DNA of 64,000 nucleotides, from positions 52,742,494-52,806,493 of the forward strand of contig NC_053045.1 in the NCBI RefSeq assembly GCF_003473485.1, in the 5' to 3' direction. The position numbers and the translations under genes are program-made. Source of the DNA: Medicago truncatula (Eukaryota > Streptophyta > Magnoliopsida > Fabales > Fabaceae). Positions within the stretch are counted from its first letter, which is position 1. Every line of letters begins with the position of its first letter. A model generated the notes under the pieces. It made no database searches. It was not told the DNA's origin and was given only the letters and a program-made list of their open reading frames with translations. Shown here in pieces: positions 1-11,025 of this stretch.

Positions 1-208
1 GGCTGAGATGTTTCAAGTTTCTTCTACTTCATTGCCTTCATCAAGTTCTAAAGTAAATGGTTGTGCTTCAAGTTTCTTGAACAAAACGGCACCGGTGAAC
101 AATACACAGAATGGAAGTTTGATGTTGTTGTCTCCTTCTTTGCCATTTTCTGCAACTAAAAGTGCTTCTACATCTCCTGGTGGTGATAATAGTGACAACA
201 CCAATTAA
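1..208 (+). CDS. 3' end of an unrecognised gene (partial)
   Basis: The frame is open from the window edge to a TAA at about 206-208, so this is probably the last coding exon of a gene that begins outside the window. The visible 68 residues or so are rich in Ser, Thr, Asn and Pro and have no recognisable domain, as in the disordered tail of a plant nuclear or regulatory protein. AT-rich sequence resembling a 3' UTR follows. The antisense frame is open over the same bases, so the coding call rests on the open upstream end and is weak. Confidence 0.35.
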   Translation, partial: AEMFQVSSTSLPSSSSKVNGCASSFLNKTAPVNNTQNGSLMLLSPSLPFSATKSASTSPGGDNSDNTN

Positions 209-1090
209 TTGGTGATTATTTATTTTAATGTAGTTACTTAGGAAATTCTATACTTTCTTTTTTTGATTGGATTTATGTATGTAATTAGAGAATTGAATTT
301 TAGTGTATTATTCTGTATCTTGTTTTATTGAAATAATATGTTTTGTTTTATTTATGGTACATAATTTTTCTTTGAAAATTATTGACTGTGATAAATAAAC
401 GACATATTAAAAACTCAAGTAATAAAATTGAATGACATGAAAGTAAAAATTGAAAACTATGAAAGAAAAAAAACACCAGAAACATGATTTTCAATCTCAT
501 ACACACGTAACTAACAACCAAAGTCCAAAAAAGTTTTAACCGTCCAAGAAGCTTCCTCTTCACAGTTTACAAATTGTTGAAAATTTTGTTATGCACAACA
601 TTTCCAGTGTCGGCTCATTGACTTTCGGTTGGAAAAATTTGACATATAATTATCATTAAGTAATAAATAAATCAAAGAGAAATATTAGCACAGATGAATT
701 GACGTACAAATGTATTGGACGTATTTCACCATCACATGTAAGTTATCTGATGTGTTGCTCATAGCTAGTACTCTTTATGATATAATAATCACTTCTAGCT
801 AGCTAGCATGTATGTGAAATATAACAAAGTCTCAGGAACAATTTCTTGGATGCTCAATGAAACTCAATTGATTTATCCTATTGCTTAATTGATGCGTGGT
901 TATGTGTTTGTATATTGATTTGTGATGATAGGAAAAGAGAGGTTTTAGGATGGAAATATAAACATATTCCTGAAAATCCAACGATGGGAATAAAAATTCT
1001 CACATTAGTTACAATTACATTGGAACCACGAATTGTTCCTAGGTGTTAATTCCAAGTAAAATTATTGGGCTACTCTCCACTAGATACACT
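209..1090. other. Intergenic, AT-rich
   Basis: No gene seen. The first 150 bases may be the 3' UTR of the partial gene at the left edge. The rest is AT-rich with short unrelated frames only. Confidence 0.5.
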
Positions 1091-1191
1091 CTCCGGTCAC
1101 TATTATAAGCAAAAATCAACAATTATAGATTAGATATACATTATTTAATGAATGAATCTAAAATGCAAAGTTTTACTTATAATAGTGACCG
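1091..1191. mobile_element. Stowaway-like MITE
   Basis: The ends are inverted copies of each other: CTCCGGTCACTATTATAAG on the left and CTTATAATAGTGACCG on the right. The AT-rich middle has a further imperfect inverted stretch around ATTCATT. Size near 100 bp and a CTCC start resemble Stowaway/Tc1-mariner MITEs. The target duplication is not clear. Confidence 0.5.
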
Positions 1192-1308
1192 AAAAGACAC
1201 GATCTCAATCCTCACCTTCACAAACGAAATGGTTCCCTCTTTCTTTATGTCGTCTTTTATGAATCTGATAATTATTTGCGTACATTATTGTCACACATTA
1301 ATAATTAG

Positions 1309-1538
1309 TGTTAGTTAACTGTTAGAGTTAGTTAACTATTAGTGTGGTTAGTTTTATAACAGTTACTTGAAATGTAAGTAACAAGGTTCTTAAGTGTAGT
1401 TAGTTGAGATGCTTGATATATAAGCAAATTACATGTTGTAACTCATAATAAGTAATTGAATAAACTTTGATTCTTTCAACTAGTGTTATTCTTCTTCTCT
1501 CTAAATCCTTCTTCCAAATTAACAAACTTGTTCCAACA
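1309..1538 (+). repeat. 5' LTR of a Ty1/copia element
   Basis: The segment starts TGTTAG (at 1309, or at 1320 by an alternative reading) and ends CAACA at 1538. It is followed at once by a primer-binding-site-like sequence, CTGATATCAAGAGCC (1541-1555), close to the initiator-Met tRNA site found after copia LTRs in plants. The last 57 bases recur near 1990-2061 as a truncated second LTR. Confidence 0.65.
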
Positions 1539-1584
1539 AACTGATATCAAGAGCCCCTGGTTCGATCTCTAACAAGCTTCAACA

Positions 1585-1990
1585 ATGGCGGCACAATCAA
1601 ACAATGACCAATTCCAATTGAATCTTCCAATATTCAAGGGACATAATTATGATAGGTGGTGTTCGCAGATGAAAGTTATATTCATATTCCAAGATGTGTT
1701 TGAAATCGTGAATGATGGTGTTCCAATTCTGCAAGAGAATGCAACCGAAGCTCAGAGAACTGCAAATCGAGAATTGAGAAAGAAAGATGCAAAAGGCTTG
1801 TTCCTAATTCATCAGTGCATTGGCCCTAATATTTTTTTAGAAGATAGTTGATCAAGAATTTGCAAAGGGTGCTTGGGATATATTCTCAAGAACGCTTATC
1901 GTGGTGATGAGAAGATCAAGAAGGTGAAGTTGCAAGCTTTAAGACGCCAGCATGAACTCCTTCAGATGTCAGATCAAGATTCTTCAAATT
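1585..1990 (+). pseudogene. Ty1/copia gag fragment (UBN2-type), broken
   Basis: The frame starts at ATG 1585. It gives the usual copia gag N-terminus: FKGHNYDRWCSQMK near residues 19-32, then a conserved region with CIGPNIF at the end. It stops at 1851. Homology continues in shifted frames with an AWDIF block and then KLQALRRQHELLQM up to about 1970. Protease, integrase, reverse transcriptase and RNase H are absent. The element therefore lost almost all of pol by an internal deletion that joins gag to the remnant 3' LTR, and it cannot move by itself. Confidence 0.8.
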
Positions 1991-2061
1991 AGTGCTATTC
2001 TTCTTCTCTCTAAATCCTTCTTGTTCCAAATTAACAAATTTATTCCAACTTGTTGTCAACA
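1990..2061 (+). repeat. Truncated 3' LTR of the copia element
   Basis: The run starting TAGTGCTATTCTTCTTCTC matches the last 57 bases of the LTR at 1309-1538, with two small insertions, and ends CAACA. Its 5' part is missing, consistent with the deletion that removed pol. Confidence 0.6.
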
Positions 2062-3117
2062 AGATCCTTTCATGAAAAAGAAAAAAATGATCAAAAATCT
2101 TGTCAAAAACATAATTAAATCAAACATAAATAATGTAATACATTCTGTAAAAGTCAACATTTTTACAATCATCTGATCACTGGCTAACTTTCCAATAACA
2201 ATGATGATGCTGTCTTACTTTTTTGTTAAGATGATAGTATCTCACTTACTATAGGACCAAATGAAATTTAGTTTATTTTAGTGAAAAATAAGACCAAGTT
2301 AGTTTTTTTTTTTCTTCCAAAAATAAACGATATTCATTCATCCAAATTGATAGAGTACATCGGTACAATAGAAATTCAAATTCGCTAAAAACAAAAAGGA
2401 TGAATCTGTGAACAAATTCACAGCATCCATGTTAATAATAATATAAAACGGCAAAGTATATATGCCTACAAATATGACAAATATGACTATATTCAAGTCT
2501 CCGGAATACTCAAGTCTCCGAATCTGCAACGTTGAAGACGCCAAAGTCACTGTCATTAATCGGATCTGCACTTGCTCAATGCTGATCTTTCAACCTGAAT
2601 CAAATAAACACCGCACTAAGATGGAAAATCAAAAACACACCGCACAAAGACGAGAAATCAAAACAAACAAAGTCATGCAGAGACGACGAAATCATAAAAA
2701 CAAACGAAAGAAAACATAAAATATGTGAAATCACTTATTCAATTAGGATAGAAGGAAAAACAACTCGAATGGGTGATTTTTGGGTCAAAATTGACCTTAA
2801 ATCACCCCTCTGATAAGAAGAAGGAGAAGACAAAAAGGATGACAACTAGAGTTTAAGAAGGAGAGAATAGAGAGAAAGTACGAAGCTATTTGGTATAAGA
2901 TCAAGTTAGTTATAGGGGTATTATAAGAATTGTACTATTAAAAATGTAATATATGATTAATTTTTAAGAATGTGAAATAAAAAAATTCTAAGAACTTATA
3001 ATTTTACCCAAACACATTTTCAAGAAATCTATTCCTTGAAAAGTTATGCCTAAGAAAGTAATTCCCTTTTGTGGCCGTGAAATAAACGCACTCTAAAATC
3101 ACTGATCAACAAATCAC
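2062..3117. other. Intergenic, no gene seen
   Basis: AT-rich sequence. A stretch near 2330-2720 has overlapping short frames on both strands but no recognisable protein, and looks like an old dispersed repeat. Confidence 0.45.
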
Positions 3118-5383
3118 CCACATATTTATATCATATTATAAAATATCATTGTCGAAACAAGCAAAACCGTAAAATTCAATTAAATAGGATGGACAACCGT
3201 ACAATGCAGTTTTGACCGAAAATCAATAACAAAAAATATGCGGTATTAAAATGGTCTAATCAAAGAAATAATTAATCAATATAATTAAATTTAAAAAAAA
3301 ATCTTAAAAAAAATTACAACATTTTCTTCATCGTACAAAATAAGAATCTTCAATCCTCTCCTTTACTTTGCACATGAAATGGTCACATAGAAATTGTTAC
3401 GGGTAAATACATGTCATTGCATACATATACAAACTGACTTGAAAAAAGATTGACATTGACTCTAATTTACGATCATTGTGAAACACAACGACGATAAAAA
3501 TATATGAAACTTAAATAGAAATTTTAGATCAGATCCAACCAAACATTGTTCCATTATAAATCTCATTGGCTTGATCTATATATGTTCCTCAAAAGCATGA
3601 CTGAAACATCAATCTTCAACCTTAATCGATGAGATTCCTAAACATTTCATGTCATTCAAAAATTCAGGTATGAACCAATCTGTCTACACAACAATTTTCA
3701 TCTGAAAGGACAATGTAATCAGAACTTAGTATTCATTTTTCTAACTTGTAATTAACGATAGAGCACAATCATGAAAAATCTCTACATAATCATGAGTCGG
3801 AAAAAGTATTGCCCTCTCTTCATAGTATTTTAAATTGTTCATTTTATGTAAAAAGTAATGGATATAATTCAACCAAAGATAATAGAGAACTTTGTGAATT
3901 TGTCATCAATAAGACTTTAAGACACATGCACCTGAAATTCATAATTACATGTGGTGCATTTTAGATACGTGAAAATAGTTAAACTAGTATATGCATATAC
4001 AATTTTAAAATGTTTAATACAAACATTCAATTGAATGTAATTGTAGCCTTGAGCACAAAATATAATTGGATATATGCGTAAAAAAATTAGATACATATAT
4101 CTCAAATTAATACCAAAGGTATACATGTTTGGTATTAATTTCTACAAGAACACGTTTGGATGAAGATTTGCATAAAATTAGTAAAGTTATCTAACTAACA
4201 ATTGCAAAAATATTAACTATATTAGCAAATATAACATCACAAAAGATCTACAATATAAAGTAGACAATAATCTCATCACAAGTGATAATCTATGACACTG
4301 CATCAATTCACATACATGTAATAATATAACAAATGCTCACATGAAAAGTTGAATTCATATTTAATATTCAAAAAATTATAAAACACAATTAATATGTTAA
4401 AGATTTTAAATTAAAACAGTCAATTTTAAATATCAAATAAATCACATCAATGCTATTTCATTAACATAAATTAAACACAACTCGTTGTGTCATGTATTTC
4501 AAAAATACCAACTACACAATTGAACCACCAATATATCTTACAAAGAATGCATATCTTCTTCATTCTTCATGTATATTTTTTTTCTTTAAGGAATTCATTC
4601 TTATTTAAAATGAATATTTGAGTCATCCAAGTCAAGTGAGAATGAATATTATATACATTAAATATATAGAGTGATTGTAAATTTTTGACAATATTATATT
4701 TATGAATTATGTATATATTATTTATCAAATAATTGTTCAAATAACAACATAAAATTTTATAACATTTTATTTTGTTGTTAGCCCTCTAACTATTAAAGTA
4801 TATAATTTTATTAAAAATTGTAGTGTGCTTCTATATATTTATATAAATTATATATTACTTATTAAAAAGTTTAGTATCTTTAAATATGGGGCCTTGAGTA
4901 GTTGTTAATGTCAATTGTGCTAAAAAAAATCACTGCATTTCAATGTCAATGTCAATAACATATATTTGTTTTTGTATTGATCATAGTAACATGTTTGATA
5001 TTGATCAACGTTTATATGAAAATATGATTTTTAAAGTATTAAGACAACTTTTAGACAAAGTAAGTAATCTCTAAGCAATTACAATGAACTTTATCATTAT
5101 TTTTTGTACATTACACTCAATAAAATATTTTAAACTTTACAAATGATATTTATGTATGGTTGGTTGCAAACATGTTTTCTTCATTTTTTTCATGCAAGGT
5201 ATTGAAAATATCACACCCTCCACAACGCATTTGATATCAAGTATTATCTCATACAAGGAAAAATAAAAAATGTTGAATTTTTTTATACGCATTTCTCATT
5301 ATAACCAAAATAATATGCAACACACAATTTTTTTTTATGACAATAAATGCAATTAAAAAAATGAAGAACCCTTATTAGTTATA
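3118..5383. repeat. Tandem duplication, unit 1 (about 2.27 kb)
   Basis: The unit runs from the CCACATATTTATATCATATT motif near 3118 to the CTTATTAGTTATA motif ending at 5383. It is repeated almost base for base in the next 2.28 kb, with scattered substitutions and small indels. It is AT-rich, and its short frames are not conserved as proteins between the copies. No TIR, LTR or known coding domain was seen. Its origin is unknown. Confidence 0.85.
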
Positions 5384-5385
5384 CA

Positions 5386-7662
5386 GCCACATATTTATAT
5401 CATATTATAAAATATCATTGTCAAAACAAGCAAAACCATAAAATCCAAATAAATAGGATGGACAACCGTAAAATGCAGTTTTGACCGAAAATCAATAACA
5501 AAAAACATGTGGTATTAAAATGGCCTAATCAAAGCAATGATTAATCAATATAATTAAATTTAAAATAAATTCTTAATAAAAATTACAACATTTTCTTCAT
5601 CGTCCAAAATAAGAATCTTCAATCCTCTCCTTTAATTTGCACATGAATAGTCACATAGAAATTGTTACGGGTAAATACATGTCATTGCATACATATACAA
5701 ACTGACTTGAAAAAAGATTGACATTGACTCTAATTTACGATCATTGTGAAACACACCGACAATAAAAATATATGAAACTTAAATAAAAATTTTAGATCAG
5801 ATCCAACCAAACATTGTTCCATTATAAAGCTCATTGGCTTGATCTATATATGTTCCTCAAAAGCATGACTGAAACATCAATCTTCAACCTTAATCTGTGA
5901 TTTGAGATTCCTAAACATTTCATGTCATTCAAAAATTCAGGTGTGAACCAATCTGTCTACACAACAATTTTCATCTGAAAGGACAATGTAATCAGAACTT
6001 ACTATTCATTTTTTTTCTAACTTGTAATTAACGATAGAGCACAATCATGAACAATCTCTACATAATCATGAGTCGGAAAAAGTATTGCCCTCTCTTCATA
6101 GTATTTTAAATTGTTCATTTTATGTAAAAAGTAATGGATATGTTAATTCAACCAAAGATAATAGAGAACTTTGTGAATTTGTCATCAATAAGACTTTAGG
6201 ACACATGCACCTGAAATTCATAATTATATGTGGTGCATTTTAGATACGTGAAAATAGTTAAACTAATATATGCATATACAATTTTAAAATGTTTAATACA
6301 AACGTTCAATTGAATGTAATTGTAGCCTTGAGCACAAAATATAATTGGATATATGCGTAAAATTTTTAGATACATATATCTAAAATTAATACCAAAGATA
6401 TATATGTTTGGTATTAATTTCTACAAGAACACACTATTTTAAAGTTTTGTTTGGATGAAGATATGCATAAAATTAGTAAAGGTATCTAACTAACAATTGC
6501 AAAAATATTAACTATATTAGCAAATATAACATCGCAAAAGATCTACAATATAAAGTAGACTATAATCTCATCACAAGTGATAATCTATGACAATGCATCA
6601 ATTCACATACATGTAATAATATAACACATGCTCACATGAAAAGTTGAATTCATATTTAATATTGAAAAAATTATAAAACACAATTAATATGTTAAAGATT
6701 TTAAATTAAAACAATCAATTTTAAATATCGAATAAATCACATCAATGTTATTTCATTAACATAAATTAAACACAACTCTGTGTCATGTATTACAAAAATA
6801 CCAACTACACAATTGAACCACCAATATATCTTACAAAGAATGCATATCTTCTTCATTCTTCATGTATTTTTTTCTTTCTTTAAGGAATTCATTCTTCATG
6901 TATTTAAAATGAATATTTGAGTCATTCAAGTCAAGTGAGAATGAATATTATATACATTAAATATATAGAGTGATTGTAAATTTTAGACAATATTATATTT
7001 ATGGATTATGTATATATTATTTATCAAATAATTGTTCAAATAACAACATAAAATTTTATAACATTTTATTTTGTTGTTAGCCCTCTAACTATTAAAGTAT
7101 ATAATTTTATTAAAAATTATAGTGTGCTTCTATATATTTATATAAATTATATATTACTTAAAAAGTTTAGTGCCTTTAAATATGAGGACTTGAGTAGTTG
7201 TCAATGTCAATTGTGCTAAAAAATTTCACTGCATTTCAATATCAATAACATATATTTGTTTTTGTATTGATCATAGTGACATGTTTGATATTGATCAACG
7301 TTTATATGAAAATATGATTTTTAAAGTATTCAAGACAACTTTTAGAAAAAGGAAGTAATCTCTAAGCAATTACAATGAACTTTATCATTATTTTTTGTAC
7401 ATTACACTCAATAAAATATTTTAAACTTTACAAATGATATTTATGTATGGTTGGTTGCAAACATGTTTTCATGCAAGGTATTGAAAATATTACACCCTCC
7501 ACAACGCATTTGATATCAAGTATTATCTCATACAAGGAAAAATAAAAAATGTTGAATTTTTTTATACGCATTTCTCATTATAACCAAAATAATATGCAAC
7601 ACACAATTTTTTTTGATGACAATACATGCAATTAAAAAAATGAAGAACCCTTATTAGTTATA
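5386..7662. repeat. Tandem duplication, unit 2 (about 2.28 kb)
   Basis: Direct head-to-tail copy of 3118-5383. It opens with the same CCACATATTTATATC motif and ends with the same TTATTAGTTATA motif. Differences include small insertions such as extra bases near 6434-6445 and 6893-6900, and a short deletion near 7470. The pair looks like one segmental tandem duplication that has since diverged by a few changes per 100 bases. Confidence 0.85.
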
Positions 7663-7689
7663 ATACACACATTTTCCAATTTACAAGAA

Positions 7690-8051
7690 AAAACTTGATC
7701 GTGTCTCTGCCATTTGGGACCTGCTTGAGTCTGGTGACATCACCGCTCGATACGCGTAACTATTTAATCTGTTTAATCTGCTGTGTCTATTTTTGTCGTC
7801 GGGGCATCATGCCGAACTCGACAAAGCTACGGGCTTCTGTTTTTTCGATAATATTTCGGTGGCAGGTAAGTCTTAGACTGTGCACCATGGAAATGGGACA
7901 AAAAATTTACCAATATGCTGGGAAGCTGATAACAATTATGTTGGAGATGGATTGGGGCTTGCCTGTTGTTGCTGAGTTTAAACCTAATACCATGGGAGAA
8001 TGCCGGGTGACTCCATATAATGTGTCTGAAATTGAGTCTACTGACAGATAG
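7690..8051 (+). pseudogene. Decayed coding-like sequence, unknown family
   Basis: One frame opens with LDRVSAIWDLLESGDITARYA and then stops. Another frame is open to 8051 and ends in a peptide containing WGLPVVAEFKPNTMGECRV. The two pieces look like parts of one former protein separated by frameshifts. I do not recognise the family. The last 35 bases form the left arm of the hairpin at 8017-8103. Confidence 0.35.
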
Positions 8052-8103
8052 GAAGTGTAGTATGATCGCTATCTGTCAATAGACTCAATTTCAGACACAT
8101 TAT
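8017..8103. repeat. 35-bp inverted repeat (hairpin)
   Basis: The left arm 8017-8051 and right arm 8069-8103 are reverse complements with a single mismatch, around a 17-base spacer. The left arm is the end of a coding-like frame. The right arm therefore looks like a snap-back copy of it, as template switching would make. Confidence 0.85.
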
Positions 8104-9553
8104 TTGTCTATTACATTACAGCTTTTGTTGATCAGGAAAGCTTACTAAGGCCATGAAAAAACCGATGCTTTCTCCTTTTTGAGTGTCTTCTAGATTCTTT
8201 TGTCATGACATACGGGACAAAAATGTATCTGCATACAAAATGTATCTGCATTGGCATAAAATATCAGTGAACTACAATTTATTTCTCCCAATACAAAATT
8301 CATCATTCAACAATTTCAAGAGGCGAGAGAAAAATAATAAAACTAACGAATTTGTTATAGATTTTTTAATATTATTAGGAAAAACTGGTGATTTAGCATA
8401 ACCCCTTCCAAAAGATCAGATTCTCTTGAACTCGAATTATCATTTTACTATAAAAGGTAGATCATATTAACAAAGAAAATTCTACTTAGAATGACGTGCC
8501 CTATTTGCTACCATAACATTGACGTTTGTGGTGAGAAAATAAGCATGTAGTGTTCTTCTGCATATTGTTTTGTGAACTAAGTCCATTGCCATCTCCCAAC
8601 GAGAAAGATGTGAAAACTAATCAATGGCCAACTCATGAGACTTGCAAAGTTTCCATTTTTTTATGATGAGACGAGTTCGACCGGGCGTTTCTATAGAAGC
8701 TTCAGAGAGTATGAAAGTTTGTTTGATCTAACGGAAACCAGGTGCCATTGAGCTGAAAATGAAAGCATATCAGCTTGAAAAGCTCATTGCTGATCATAAA
8801 GTGAGGGTTTATAGGGACCAATCTGATTCTGCATTTGCATATGTAGAATAACCAAGTTTAGAAGACCTGTCGTAGGTCCAGCTCCTCAGCTTCCTTTCAA
8901 ATGCACTGTCCATGATTGGTTAAAAGTTCTAGCACGAGGTCACTTATGAAGATGGCGGACTGTCACAAATATGGTGATCCTCTGAGGTAAAACTTATCAT
9001 GTTTTAAGTAAGGTGATGAGTGTAAGGTGATGAGTGTAGAGGAATATTGTATCAAAAGTATACATGAAGAGAAAAGCTTTACTTCTGGTAGACCATGCAA
9101 GATAGTGGAGTAAAGTCTGAGCTGAAGGCCAAGTTCAGTAGGAGTTGGCCATTGTGCAAAGAAACTTGGATACTTCAAATCAATGATTAGGAAAGATTGT
9201 GGATTCATTACTTGTATGTGAAGGTACATTCTATAAAGCAAGTATTGTTTTCAGATTTTAAGTATAAAATTCATCTTGGTTCTAATTTGAATCGCTTATA
9301 AATATCTCATAGGCATACAATAACTTCCTTGGATAATGAAGGAATTTTTCCCTATAATGCATGTGTATTCAACCACAAGGGTAACATCAATCTAATATTC
9401 ATCTGGCGGCAGGAGCAGAGACCATTCTATACATGGCATTACGAATTTGAAACTTTGTAGTTGGTAATGGCAGCAATTTTAATACAATAAATGATATTGC
9501 GAATATGACATTCTTTTGGTCACATGATCAATGCAGACTAAAATACTAGTAAT
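8104..9553 (+). pseudogene. Intergenic with gene remnants
   Basis: Around 8740-8850 a plus-strand stretch reads AIELKMKAYQLEKLIADHK followed by VRVYRDQSDSAFAYV. Shifted frames to about 8930 give a Pro/Leu-rich peptide ending VHDWLKVLARG. These look like exons of a lost gene, but the family is not recognised and no full frame remains. Nothing else was identified up to 9553. I searched this stretch for the missing terminal exon of the neighbouring U11/U12-25K gene and did not find it. Confidence 0.35.
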
Positions 9554-10136
9554 TTATTCTATTTCACAATTCCAGCAATGGCATAAGTAAGTAGAAGAAA
9601 CCTGAGAATTATTCCGAACGCCCAAATTTTGAAGCACATCATCATCGTTAAGGAGCTTGTTGTTATCGAATGACAAACAATAATTAGCCCAAACACTTCT
9701 CCTGCAAATAAAATGAGACGAATTTACAAAATAACTTTACACTGTCGGTGTGTAATAATTAAATTGAAATCATATTACACCAGTTTTTGTATAAAATAAG
9801 AAATCAAAATATTAAAACAAAACCCAATGAATGAGAAACTGACCAAGAAATATGGCGGTGACCCATACTAGATTGTTCCATGTAATTAACCTTCTTCTTG
9901 ATAGCAAGTTTCAAATCCTTGAGCGTTGCCGTATTCATTAGAATCACATCAAACGAGGTTGTATCCAATTTCAAAACTGTAATTCGCATTGCACTACCCA
10001 ATTCGAGTCCAATGAGAGTTTCCACATCTTCCAGGGTTGGATTCTTCGGTACATCTGCGAGTATTGGATCCTCCAATAATGCTTTCAACACCTTCGCCTT
10101 CTTCAAACCGCTCTTGTATTCCGCACCTTCTCCCAT
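9554..10136 (-). CDS. SNRNP25: U11/U12 snRNP 25 kDa protein (minor spliceosome), C-terminus altered
   Basis: Exon 1 is 10136-9844 and exon 2 is 9701-9554. The split TG|G codon keeps the frame, giving 146 residues. The product matches the U11/U12 di-snRNP 25K protein, a ubiquitin-fold subunit for recognising U12-type introns in the nucleus. Diagnostic blocks are DPILADVPKNPTLEDVETLI and then LELGSAMRITVLKLD early on, LKLAIKKKV and MGHRHISW at the exon junction, and WANYCLSF plus RNNSQV in exon 2. In other plants the protein continues after NNSQV with a conserved F-x-P-Y/F-V segment and a basic tail. Here the frame runs past a possible GT donor into about 15 unrelated residues and stops. No matching exon was seen in the 1.5 kb downstream. 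It may be a 3'-truncated copy or may use a distant exon. Confidence 0.8.
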
Positions 10137-11025
10137 CTCATCGCAAAATAACCAAATTCAAACGCAAAAATTATTTTGATATGAGCTCCTTAATTTTTAA
10201 TATCAATATTTTTTTTTTCTACTGACAAAAAAATTGTTACAAGAAATAGAACTCATTTTCTAAACAATTCGTTTAGGGTGGATTTTATTAACTATTTGAA
10301 CTCAATTTCTTAGTTAATATCAACATGAGTTTTCTTACTAGGTTTTGAATTTTTAATTTTCAAAAATGATTTTGTGAAATTATTAGTTTTTAATCGATTA
10401 TTGTAATTTTTAATTTTCCATAATCCATGTTGGCTAGTCACTATAATGCCATGTCATAAAAAATTGAAAACTCTTGCACAAAAATGAACGAGGACTATGT
10501 CATCAGAAACAACAATCAACATGAATATGATTTACTTACTACTTTATTACTTATACAGATTGATATACTTGTCGAATTTATCATCATTTCACCTAATTGT
10601 TAAACAGTTGACCCATTTCTCGCAATGATCTAGATTCCAACTTCCTTTGACAACATCAAAATATGCTTGGTCGTGTAAACTTCAAAAGTTAATGATGTAC
10701 ATTATAGCTTCACTTTTACATGTGTAAAAAATATCTTAGTACTTTCATTTTCGAAGGAAGTCCACACTCAAACTATTTGTTATACACTATTGAGTAAACG
10801 ATCAAATTGACATCAAATTGATGCATGTCTTTATAAGTCATTATAAATTTGTCTATAACTATATTAATATTTTAAATTAGATTTTTATCAAACATTTTTC
10901 AACTAGATCAATAACTTTTTGATTTTGTTACATAACTTGGATCTAATTATATGGATAAGTTATGCAACAGGACATACCAAAGAAATGACACCAAACAACT
11001 TAAGAGAGGGAGATAAAAGTAGTAC
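10137..11025. other. Spacer between the U11/U12-25K and DRE2 genes
   Basis: AT-rich and without a gene. It should hold the 25K promoter and the DRE2 3' end. I searched the minus strand for the usual last DRE2 exon (a dozen codons ending in an F-L-x-A-D-I-like peptide) and did not see it. Confidence 0.5.

Noticed and set aside
3917-4126. Small minus-strand ORF in the duplicated unit
   Set aside because: Not kept as a frame in the second copy and unlike any known protein.
8017-8103. A microRNA precursor
   Set aside because: The arms are nearly perfect over 35 bases, without the usual bulges, and one arm is coding-like; without small-RNA data it is only an inverted duplication.
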